This document shows, piece by piece, positions 38,264 to 48,500 of a stretch of 64,000 bases of DNA. The stretch is taken from assembly GCF_041260155.1 (NCBI RefSeq), contig NC_091941.1, positions 18,547,747 to 18,611,746 of the forward strand. Direction: 5' to 3'. This DNA comes from Ptychodera flava. Taxonomy: Eukaryota; Hemichordata; Enteropneusta; Ptychoderidae. How positions within the stretch are numbered: position 1 is the stretch's first letter; every line of letters starts with the position of its first letter. The notes beneath the pieces were generated by a model. The model was given only the letters and a program-made list of their open reading frames with translations. It did not search any database and had not been told where the DNA came from. The translations under genes and the position numbers were made by a program.

Positions 38264-38554
38264 ATGCAAGAAAATGCACATGTGACACAAATCTATACCC
38301 CTATGAATGTTTCCACCGACTGGGGTACCAGACAACTAAAGCAGAAAATATTGGAGTACCTATATGACGCTGACAAGGATACATGCATGGTTTGTCTTCA
38401 CGGAGAAGTTGGGAAAGATGGTTTACAGTGGCTACAGTGTGATGAGGCAGCTGGCTGTAGTTGTTGGATTCATGTTGACTGTATTCCACTTACTCATCCA
38501 TCTTGCGTAACCAGTACCCAAGACACCCCATTTGTATGCCATGAGTGTTGTTAG
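38264..38554 (+). CDS. PHD-like zinc finger ORF
   Basis: A 96-residue frame whose C-terminal half has zinc ligands in PHD order: C41-x2-C44, C59, C65 or C67, H70-x2-C73, C92-x2-C95, with a Trp just before the His. PHD fingers bind histone tails. Here it is most simply the C-terminal module of the adjacent pogo-like transposase, since related invertebrate DDE proteins end in such a finger. It could instead be the last exon of a host gene. An ATG begins the frame but its context is not strong. Confidence 0.6.
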   Translation: MQENAHVTQIYTPMNVSTDWGTRQLKQKILEYLYDADKDTCMVCLHGEVGKDGLQWLQCDEAAGCSCWIHVDCIPLTHPSCVTSTQDTPFVCHECC

Positions 38555-39013
38555 AATTCTGTTTTTAGCCTAGGTATGTTGTGACGTGACTACTGCAACT
38601 CTCAACATTAGATCAAAGTTTAATAATATGATAAAATATTTAAGCAAAGGTATTTTATGCATATTACTGTATAACATTGGTTTTTTTGGTCACTAACTAT
38701 TTGTTTTCAATTTTTATTTTTTAGAAGAATACTTACTTACACCACGTTTACCAGTGTTGGCCTGCAAAGCCTTGTAGGTTACTTGTTTTTAATAAATATT
38801 TAGTTTAACACCTACAACCATTTTCACATTAGGGGTATTTACTTTTAAGAGTCGCTTTATACCTAGAATGTGAAAATGCTATATCCTTTAATATGAAATG
38901 TGCATGTTTGTCATTTTACAATACCAAGTATCAACAATGTTTATTAGTCAAACAACTCATTTTTTCATGTTTACTTATCCATGTAGATCATAAATACGTG
39001 ACCTTGCTTTTTG

Positions 39014-39455
39014 ATGTATACAAAACACTAGCCTAGAATCTCTCCTTCGTTCAGCTGTCACCAAGCCACACTCAGTCTAGTAAGCTGCACCATAGTTTGA
39101 AACCCTATACAAGTGAGAGCCCACCGGGTGATTTTGTAACTGGCTTACCCTGGAATCCAATCACAGTTTAAGAGCGTTTTTTCTTCTGAATGACATAAGG
39201 CTATATAGTCAAGGAGGTGTAGTATATAAACATGATAAGCTCTACCTTGACTATATAATCATACATCCAATCAACAGACAATCATATTCTGTGATTGACT
39301 TCCAAGGTAAGCTAGTTTCATAATCACCCAGTGGGCTCTCGCTGGTATAGGGTTCCAAACTGTGGTGCGGGGTACCTGACTGAGTGTGGCTTGGTGAGAG
39401 CTAAAAGAAGAAGAGGTTCTAGGCAAACATACATCAGAATAGTTAACCTTTCTAT
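39014..39455. repeat. Long hairpin (foldback) element
   Basis: Arms of about 155-165 bp (39014-39172 and 39285-39455) are imperfect reverse complements. Both contain TCACCAAGCCACACTCAGT and a GAGCCCACYGGGTGATT stretch in complementary orientation. Smaller inverted pieces (CTATATAGTCAAGG and its partner) extend the pairing into the spacer. No coding frame. Confidence 0.82.
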
Positions 39456-40285
39456 ACTTCAATACAGCATGATGAAATTTTCAGTATTTAACTTATCAAC
39501 AATGTGGGTGTGTGTTCAACTAGTACAGTTATTGTTGAAACTGAATCTAACTACAGACATAAATTCATTTGCTAGTCATGAAAATGATTGTTGTACGTGA
39601 TAGGGTATTTGGAAAATGCAGAAACTGTAGCTTACACATAGAAAAATGTAAATTAATTTTATATCATTTTAATCACACTTACAGAGTTGTGTACTTTGTG
39701 TTAATGGTCTTCACCCAATACTGTTACCTAGACTTTGTTTATTGATGTCAATGGTCTTTACTGTTTGAACTGAATTTTTAAGGTGAGTATAACTTTCAAT
39801 TTTATGATAAAGTATACATTCCATATGTGAAATATTCAACTGGTCTCAGAATTTTACAATTAACTATAGCAGTTTCATTTGAGCAACAGTGCTGACAACT
39901 GGTAACAGGAAATTATCTACTCATGTGCATCATGAAAAAACATAAGAGCAATGTATGAGTGTGATGGTTATTTATAACAAGTAAAAACCTGGGAGTTTAA
40001 GAGAAGTAGAGCAAGATATTGTAGTTGATACATGAAACAAAATCTTTCACAAATAGAATAAACTTACATCTAGTATTACTTTAATTTAATTTGGAGAATA
40101 TAACAATTTTCTGTCACAATCATTATGTTTATAATTACAATCTTAAAGAAAATAAGTGTTACCATAAGGAATGCAGTTTTTAAAGGGTAATTTGTCTTTT
40201 CCCTGTCTGTTTTGATTATTCTTTTCGTAATTTTTATTTCGTGGTTAAAATTTTCATGTATCATTTACAATCAGTTACATATTAA

Positions 40286-40664
40286 GGGGCAACATCAAAA
40301 GTTCAACATAATAAATCTAACTTAATTGCTTAAGTTTGGCCTCAGACCCCCCCCCACCCCCCCCTTCTAACTTAACTGACCTAAAATTGAAAAACATTGC
40401 GGACTTATACCCTGTACTAATTCTTTCAAACGACGTACCAATGTACCATTGAATATATAAAAATTGAAAACCATTATAAAGTAACAAAAATACGGGTGAC
40501 TAGATCGGTTTTAGCGTACCAAAAACAGCCTTGAAATCGTAAAATTTGCCAAAAAGACATTAAATCGTTTTTGACTGCACAGAAATTAATTTGGCCAAAC
40601 CCCCCACCCCTAAACTTAAGCAATTAAGTTTTTTTTTCAAACATCGATCTTTTGACGTCGCCCC
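40286..40664. mobile_element. PIF/Harbinger-like MITE with TAA target duplication
   Basis: 379 bp with inverted ends starting GGGGCRACRTCAAAAG and a second conserved block AACTTAATTGCTTAAGTTT. Both sides are flanked by TAA (40283-40285 and 40665-40667). A 3-bp TWA duplication is characteristic of PIF/Harbinger. No transposase. Confidence 0.85.
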
Positions 40665-40757
40665 TAAATTGATTGTATTTCAACTGTGCGTTTTTATTCA
40701 GTTACTATATTTATCAAATTCTGCCACCTTTGGAATGGTTTTGCCTGTGAAAAAAAG

Positions 40758-41450
40758 AATACCTCAATGATCATGATGAACATGCCCTGATGGTTTGGAT
40801 GCCTGACGTGATGCCGCCTAACATGTCATTAGAACTGGTCTGTATTGAAGTGGGTCTAACTGCAAGTGAAATAAGAGATGTTCCAATAGGTCACGTTCCA
40901 TATATACTGAGCAAAGCACTCTCCATCCCAATACAACAAGAATGGGCAACACACATAACATGGTAACAATATCTTTACAATGTAGTGTTAACTTCAGCAT
41001 GTTCAGTGACTACTATGTTCTTTATATTGAAAGAAACTCTCAATGATAGTTGTATAGTTGCACAGATAAAAATATAAAGATTACAATATCATAAACACAG
41101 TAAAGCATTGGATCAAAGTATCAACAAAACCCAAAGTTATCAATAGTTTTTCACGATCAAGTAGACAATTAAAACTGATATCTAGCTATGATAATGATCA
41201 TCAATTTATTCATCCGTGTCTTGCTTTTCTTGCTTTTCTTTCTTTTTGTAGTGAAATCACGCGAACAGCACGGGGAGGTTTTTATCAATGGCATGCAGTT
41301 CATGACCAAGGAGGCGGCATTGTAATCCCATGCAATTACACTCTGCATTGCAGTAATAAAGAAGAAGCAAAAATGACCTCATCCTACGTGGAACGAATTA
41401 TTAGTACCATGAATGAAAAGAATGTTTTAGATATATTTATACATATTTAG
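40758..41450 (+). CDS. HIRAN-like domain gene, last two exons
   Basis: Two exons that fit together: 40758-40962 (donor TG|GTAACA, phase 2) and 41252-41450 (acceptor TTCTTTTTGTAG, stop TAG). The joined protein reads NDHDEHALMVWMPD, then VPIGHVPYILSKALS, then HITCEITRTARGG, then GGGIVIPCNYTLHC, and ends LDIFIHI. The order (HD-x-x-A-L-x-V, then G-H-V-P, then C-E-I-T, then G-G-x-x-I-P-C) is the pattern of HIRAN-like modules found in many invertebrate proteins. HIRAN domains in HLTF-type proteins bind 3' DNA ends; whether this diverged form does is unknown. Upstream exons were not found, and the acceptor at 40757 has a poor pyrimidine tract. An AATAAA lies at 41636. It may be a host gene or a passenger of the neighbouring transposon. 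Confidence 0.6.
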
Positions 41451-41635
41451 TGTCCATCTGTTAAGATTGTATAATTTTTATGGTTGTTGTCTTTTGAAAC
41501 TGACCTGAGTTGCCCAATTTGATGCAAAATGACAAATGCACACAAAAACTTTCCTGATACTGTCTGACAGTCTCTAAACATGTAAAAACTTGTTTAATAT
41601 TATCTTAAATGAAATTTACCTCTGCTAAAATTGAA

Positions 41636-41641
41636 AATAAA
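41636..41641 (+). terminator. Candidate polyadenylation signal of the HIRAN-like gene
   Basis: An AATAAA 186 bp after the TAG stop at 41448-41450. Confidence 0.45.
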
Positions 41642-42592
41642 AATGTGGAATAATTGCTTTGTATTTATCAGATAGACAAATATATTACTGGTCATAAAAC
41701 TACAAATGTTTGAATGTGTTATCAGTGTCTCAATACAAGTGCAGCCAACGAAGCTGTTCGTGCAAAAAGCTACTCGTGTGCGAGTTTTTCAGTGGGCGGG
41801 TAAATTTCAAAATAATCAGTGGGCGGGGAGAATAATCTGTTTTCGCAGTGGGCAACATTGACTACATGGCTACAGGAAAATGAAGAAGCGGGGGAGGGGG
41901 ACACTTCAGACACCACCACTGGCGGGAGGGGAACTACCACGGTGGGTGCCATGGGGGAGGGCGTTGATATGATTGAAATAATAAATGTTGTTTGTCAATT
42001 TTATATTGGTCTCAGTTGCTGCATGCCATACCCTGGGGAGCTCAGCTACTGCGGGAAGAGAGGAGACTGTCGGAGGTGCTTGCGGGCAGCGAGTATACCA
42101 GCATTTCAGTGGGAGGACATGTTTCTGGAGATACCAGTGAGGGAGAGATACGAACGCTTTGACCATCCCCTCCAAAATTGTAAAAGTTCAAAAATACTTT
42201 AGAATAAGTTATTTTTATGAAGGACATGCTAAATCGAGATGTGAAATTTTGAAAATTTTTCCGTTGGCTTTGCCTGTCAATAGAAATACAAAACATTACC
42301 TCTATCATCAAATTAGAAAGTGAAGACCTTGACAATCTGAATTGTATGTCCCTCAGTAACATGCCATGTTGTTCATTCCAATTTTTTATTTTCATTAATT
42401 TATGTAATGTCTATATAAAAATTATCTCAAACTTTATTTTGGGAAACCTACGATAAAGGAAACCATTTAAGAATCTTAAACCACTGTCAAAGTATCCTCA
42501 ACAAGTAAACTCAGTTAGTAATTACTATGGAGCTCTTTCCTACCCCCATGCTAATTGCTATGACATACACACAAAGAGTGACCATTTTCCTG

Positions 42593-43010
42593 GCCAAGTT
42601 TTTTCACAAATTTGGTTATTGTTACAAATATGGTTAAGTTTGGTTACAAATTGGGTTAGTGTTACAAATAGGGTTAACTTTTGTTACAAATCGGGTTAGA
42701 ATGACTTGAGTCAGAAAACAAGATTTGTCACATCAAATTGGTGAACATTGTGCAAAAAATACAATTTTGCATATATCTGCACAACTTGATTATATCTTAC
42801 GAGTATTATCCCTAGGAACCTGCACGCCGAAATTCAGAATAATCTGACAAGCAGTTTCCGAAAAAATGAGTTTCGACATGCAAAAAACAGGAAAATTGGC
42901 CCTAAAAATACAAATATGCAAATTTCATCAAAATCTAGAGAAAAACGGTCATTTTTTCAAAACTTAGGTTGTTGTTACAAATAGGGTTGATTGTTACAAA
43001 TAGGGGTGAT
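42593..43010. repeat. Minisatellite halves flanking a family 2 repeat
   Basis: Several copies of a ~20-bp motif close to GTTACAAATAGGGTTA at 42600-42692, then a family 2 dispersed unit (42740-42960), then two more copies of the motif at about 42968-43006. Confidence 0.75.
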
Positions 43011-44990
43011 ACAACTTCCCTGGCCAGTATACTTTTCTTTTTCAGACCCAAAAATCGGCGACCTGTACCGCGAAGAGCAAAATTGCCCATGAATGAATGT
43101 GACGAAGGAAGTGGGGAAACTGCACTGTGAACGATAATTTTACCGTATTTGAAATTCGATCGAGTTTGACACCGATTTTAAATCCAAGAAGGATAGTTAT
43201 GTCTTTTGAGGCGACCTTGGGAGAAATATCACTCGACTTATCGTACAGATACTTGAGTCTTCCTATTGTGATTTCATTCATTTTAGTGATACTGCCATTG
43301 CATAGGTTTCGGACATGTTTTACGTGATTTTCGGGAAGAATGTGGGGATTTTTTCAGCGGTTTCTGTTGCATGGTTGTGCTGGCGTATAATTGTATTCTT
43401 GAATTCAAAGATAATCGATTATCATTTCCTTGTGACGATTTTAAGTGAATGGAGAGTACTCTTGTTCAATTTAAACCAAGGCTAAGTCCAACAAAACCCA
43501 CTAAACAGATGTAATCTGCAAGGGATGAAAGTGGAATTACTAATTTTGTGACAGTTTACTTCAGTTGAGGTATTGTAATACTGATGCAGGCAAAACTGGT
43601 GTTTCTAGTTTTGGTTGAAATCTGTAATCTGTATCCTTTATTGAGTATTTGTCGTCATTGGCGTGGTAATACGTGAGTCAGAGTGTGATGGACACGATTG
43701 GTTTGGGAGGCTGAGTTACAGGTATACGTAAGACGCCCGATCTGCGCAAACTTATTTCATCCGGGCGCATTTAAGTTTGTGCCGCCACTCGAGCCTCCAA
43801 CAAACTGCGCTATCGTTCCGCTTTACCCCTTTATGAATTATTGGAAGAATGCACCAGTGAAATAAGATGATGTCGGCAGAAAGTGACATCGGCGTACCTA
43901 TTCTGGATGAATTTTACCATAACCAATAAGTAAATTCCTTGAAGACTTGTAAACGCAGCTGCAGCGCCTGGTTTAACCGCCCGATTTCAGGGGTTACTTT
44001 GACACCGATTATCATTATTTATAAATACTTTATGTCACAGTGATCATCGTAACACATGTATGGCTGAAACTTTCGATTTTGTTCTTCTGTAAATGAAGAC
44101 AATATTTCTCCGTTTTCACTTACAATTCGGATGTTTAGTCATCTTATTTATTATTTCTGTAAGCGTATTTACATCGATTAATGTCCTTGTTGGTTCATTG
44201 ATGACGCAATACGTTCCGTGTGTCTCAGGTCGGGCGATAAAGTTTGAGTTAAATGACGCAAATGGTGCGATGAATCATGGCAAGGTGCTTTAGGAAGTAG
44301 AGTAAGTGGGCAACCGAAGTGAAGATAGAAAGATCTCAGGCAGTAAGTAGTGATAACTTTGGAATTGACGTTCATGTTCAGGGCAGAATGACAACGTGAA
44401 TGTGCTGCCTAATTACCCTAATCAGTCCGGTTTAAAGCCGCCATAATTGTATCTGACCGCTCGACTCATTGTGTTGTCAGTTCATATAAAAAATATCAAG
44501 TTTGTATGACAAAGAAGAAAATACGTCTTGCTTTTGAAAATTTTGTTAATTTAAATTCAATTCAAACAAAAGATCCGTCGACGTATGTTATTACGTCCCA
44601 ACTATTTCGCATTACGTAGCAACTAACGTCGTAGTCAATCTGTTTAACACTACCCTCGGAACACTCCTCATCTCAACTACTATTTGCCTTATGTCCCCTA
44701 GACCTTTCTGTTGACGTACAAAGAGAAATGGGAAATTTGGTTTACGGGGGTAGTAAATATCAGTGACGATAACTAACATTTCAAGTGACAGAAAGATCCA
44801 GAGAAAATGCATAATCTACACAATCCGTTGTGTTTCCGAGACTAAAACGTATTTTTATGTAAAGGAAGCAGATTCTTGTTTTCTAGAACTCTGGAACAAA
44901 CACGGTTACCTCTTTTACCCCTTAATGACCGATAAAATTTTCATCATGAGTTTCTAACACTCGCTAATTCAGAAGGTGATTACATTGATT

Positions 44991-45559
44991 TCAATATTCT
45001 ATGTCAATAATGAATTTCCACATACTTGTAAAGATAATGATTATTTTCGCTGGTAATGTTTGAATAAAACTAATAGCGCAACTGGCACTAAGGCTTTCCT
45101 GTCTTATCAAGAGAGCAGCATTTCGAGCGGCTATGACTGAACCTTCCATCTGAGTGAGAATGTCATTCATTGCACCAATGTTGTACAGACCAGGCGACAA
45201 TATCACATCTTGGTAAGAGGCGCCGCCAGCGGGATGGGGTTCTAAAATTGGATGTCCGAAATTCCAGTGGTACTCAAAACGAACAGACGGGTTAATAAAC
45301 ATGTCTTCAATATCAGCCGTCAAGTTGCTTGTCGTCGTCACTGAGTAATAGATAAGATCTGTCATGTTTTTTGATGTAATGGAGATAAGGCCACTGGCTT
45401 TGCCAGGAGTGCCGACGACGAAGCTGGGAACATCGCGATCGGGGTCTTTGGTGAAATATTCCTTGTTATAGCCCTCGGCAGCAACGACGTAAACATACGA
45501 AGCGTACCAATCTCTCGCTGGTTGGCTTACAGGAGGATCAAAGCTCTGGAAATCTATGT
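44991..45559 (-). CDS. PCYOX1: PCYOX1-like last exon, set B (exon 5B)
   Basis: After the acceptor TTTTCTCCAG, encodes DIDFQSFDPPVSQPARDWY to GSVIAARNAALLIRQ, closely similar to exon 5A. The two exons diverge completely after the conserved block. The tail here is SLSASCAISFIQTLPAKIIIIF and a short end, moderately hydrophobic with a basic break. Confidence 0.9.
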
Positions 45560-48500
45560 CTGGAGAAAAGTAACCGACAGAAGGTGGATATAAGAACGAG
45601 AATGAACCCAGCCTAAGGCTTTGCGTAAAGCTATTAATTGAAAATTTTCCAGCAAAGTATATTGCAGTTGTCTGTAATTGAGTCTTTTGCCACAAGTTTT
45701 CAACGCCATCGATACTGTTATGATCAACATCATGAACAATTTTCACCACAGATTAATTCCAAAGGTTATTAAGTATACAAATATGTAAGTAAATTCACTT
45801 TATTGCTGTCATTGTATCACTATTTTATACAGCAAGTGCAATTGCGTTTTGTCAAGTCCTTCAAGTTTATATGGAAAATTGTGAAAGCTTATTTAGTGTG
45901 TTAATTATAAATTAGCTTACATAAATGCACAAAACCTTTCACTACTACGATGTAATTGTCTCATCAATATACATTTTAAGTTTCATGAAGTTTTGTAGAG
46001 TCCTTCCAGTATTATGTCCCTTATTTTGAAAGTTAGTTAAATATGCAATGTAGTAATTAGCTGGTGTAAAAATCCTAGCACAACTTTCATGAGTGTTATA
46101 TCATAACATTTCAAATAAACATAGTAAGTTTCATCATTTTTCTCTATTTAGATATATATCCCTAATTGAGAAAGTTCGTTAATATGAATATTAGTAATGA
46201 CTGAAGTAAAAACACTTAATGACTTTCAGTAGTGTTATATCATAGTATCTCTTATCATAGACCCTCGTGTGTTTTTTTTCGAGGGTCTATGCTCTAATGT
46301 AGATAGCGAGTTTCGTAAAATCTGATACAGTCAATTGAGATATATATCCCTAATTAAGGAAATTTGTAAAATATGCAAATTGGTAATATCAGTAGTAAAA
46401 ATGCCAAATGACTTTTAATAATGTTATATCATAGAATCTGCAATGTACATGGAAATTTTCATCAAATTTTATCAGGTCAATTTAGATATATATCCCAAAT
46501 AAGGGAAGTTCGTTAAAGATATGCAAATCAGTGATTAAGTTGCATGATATTTCTTAGTATCTTTCACGGCTGATATATCCTGGAGTGATAAAATTTATAG
46601 CAATTCTCATCAAAATATTTGCAGCCGTTGTCAATGTATATCCGTTTTTTCCTTCAATCATTAATTATGCAAATAAGCAGAAATATGCACATTCTCCAAA
46701 AACTAATTACTTCTGGCCATTTATGAATCGAATCTGTGTACCAGATTTGTAAGTACACGCCGCTACGCAGGATGTGCAAGGATATTTAATATGTAATGAA
46801 GTAAATTAACAAATTACAAGGAAATAAACCAGTACTGGTGACCTACACGTAACTACCAATAATTAATAAGCGCAATGTCAAAAAACTAGGTAAAGGCTAA
46901 AAACTACATAAAATGCTACATCATTAACTAAGTAAACAACACAACTCAAAGATTGCGCAAGGGGTCTCCGCCACTCTGCTTCCGGGGCAAAGGTTTGGGT
47001 TCCAAACTTGGGTTTGCAGACATTTGAAGAACCGAAAGGGAAGTGCTTTCCAGGCCGGTGGTGGTGACCACCTTCTTTAATGGGGGTACATCTAATGGAC
47101 GGCCCAGGAAGGGGAAGCAGACTGCTGAAACCAAAGGAGGAGATGGGGTGGGTAGAGGGATAGCGGGACAGACAGTCCGAATGGCGTAGAATGAATGAAG
47201 ATGGTCAAGGGGCCTGAAACAAGGCATAGTGACGTCAAGCGTCGTCTGCAATAGAAAGATGGATAAATAGATAACGCATACCAAGATGTCAACGTCAGCA
47301 TTGTGTAAGTGGCTTAAAGGACAGCTGCATCCTGGAAGGGGCAAGCTCTATGGACTTACAAACGTGATATGTGTCATCACACAAATCTTTATTTTGATTC
47401 TTATCCAACAAGCCGTTCTTGATACAGTGTGCCAACAGACTGACAGCATGATGGACAATCCGAATGGCATATAGAGTGAATGAACCTGGAGCAAGGGCCT
47501 GGAATAAGGCTTAGTGATGACAAGTGTCGTGTGCAATAGAAAATGGGTAAATAGATAATGCATACCAAGATGAAAACGTCAGCATTGTGTAAGTGGCTTA
47601 AGGCTGTCTTCACAAAGAAACGGTAGGGGTAGGGCTGGAGGAATTCAGGGGGATTTGAAAATTTTTGGGGTAGTAGAGAGGAGACTGAAAAGTTTTGCTC
47701 TGCCTATAGGGGGTCTGAAAATACTTTGGCTCCCTTTTACTTTTTACATTTTCCGATTCCAAGGTTAAGAAGGTAATTCAATTGCTGTGATGTCCGTAAT
47801 AATTAAACAAAATCTAGAACTATTTTGTCATATTTGATGACTTTTATCTCGAAAAAATCTCAACATGTATTATTTGTCGTAAAAACACACTTGGACCTAG
47901 TAAGGGGGCAGAAGCTGCAACTCTTGATGATTTTTGCAATATTTCTTTGCAATATATCAACTACAGTTTCTTTCTGTCTCCCTGCAGCATGCTGAAACAC
48001 AGAATATTCAGTTTGTCGACAAAGCCTGTATATGCAAATATGTATTAGGTGCAAATCTATTTAGAGTTCAGACTGACAGTCATTTATCAATGATACAAAT
48101 GCATGGTACAGATACACAGGCTGTGTTGAAAAGCAGGATACTGGACAGTTCAACATGCTGTAGCGAGTAGAACAAGAATGCAGTTATATAAACTAAAAAA
48201 AAATTTTGTCAAAATTATCAATACAGCTACTGCCTACGGGCAGTGTCACTATCAGGTACTGCCCTGCTACTAAAGTGTCACTGTCACTGTCACTGCATAC
48301 CTGAGCAGTGACAGAGATAGCTCTGATGTACATGGCAGTGGAAGAAGAGTTTGGGTAAAATGACGCTCATGACAGTGAAACATACTTGTACACAAGATCA
48401 GGCTAGAGAGCAACACATGGAAGACAAGGAGACTTGAAAAGTTATCAGGGAATTTTGAATTCTGGCATACGAGAATAATCAAATGTTAAAGAAAAAAGAT

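Larger units (their letters stand above)
36200..38554 (+). mobile_element. Decayed pogo/Tigger-like DNA transposon with C-terminal PHD-like finger
   Basis: Pieces of a DDE-type transposase of the pogo/jerky group in three forward frames. 36215-36454 carries the WNCDESGFSMQ block (first catalytic Asp). 36457-36678 carries IIASGQSIAPYHIFPG and DKGWMISESFYIWL. 36660-36890 carries the VLLLDSHDST block (second Asp) and GPLKRAWSKAVRKYR. 36882-37640 carries the C-terminal KLIETAFRKSGVFPVD motif and a Thr/Asn-rich tail. At least two frame changes and a stop break the enzyme, and the N-terminal DNA-binding part is missing, so this copy cannot be active. Downstream frames 37637-38194 (basic, coiled) and 38264-38554 (PHD-like) fit the tail seen in some members of this transposase group. 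No outer inverted repeats were identified. Confidence 0.82.
38555..40757. other. Between the transposon and the HIRAN-like exons
   Basis: AT-rich, with one long hairpin and one Harbinger-type MITE. The frame at 39331-39600 reads through the hairpin arm and is not a gene. Confidence 0.5.
41451..44990. other. No gene recognised
   Basis: Contains a short minisatellite and a family 2 repeat (listed separately). The frame 41819-42202 has no recognisable motif and is shadowed by minus-strand frames. TATA-like sequence or strong splice sites were not noted. Confidence 0.5.

Noticed and set aside
39331-39600. 89-codon frame with Arg/Lys-rich middle
   Set aside because: It reads through one arm of the 39-kb hairpin.
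41819-42202. 127-codon plus-strand frame
   Set aside because: No recognisable motif, overlapped by comparable minus-strand frames, and contains low-complexity Gly/Thr stretches.
48251-48310. CACTGTCACTGTCACTG run as a possible regulatory array
   Set aside because: A short imperfect simple repeat inside the Harbinger-like element.
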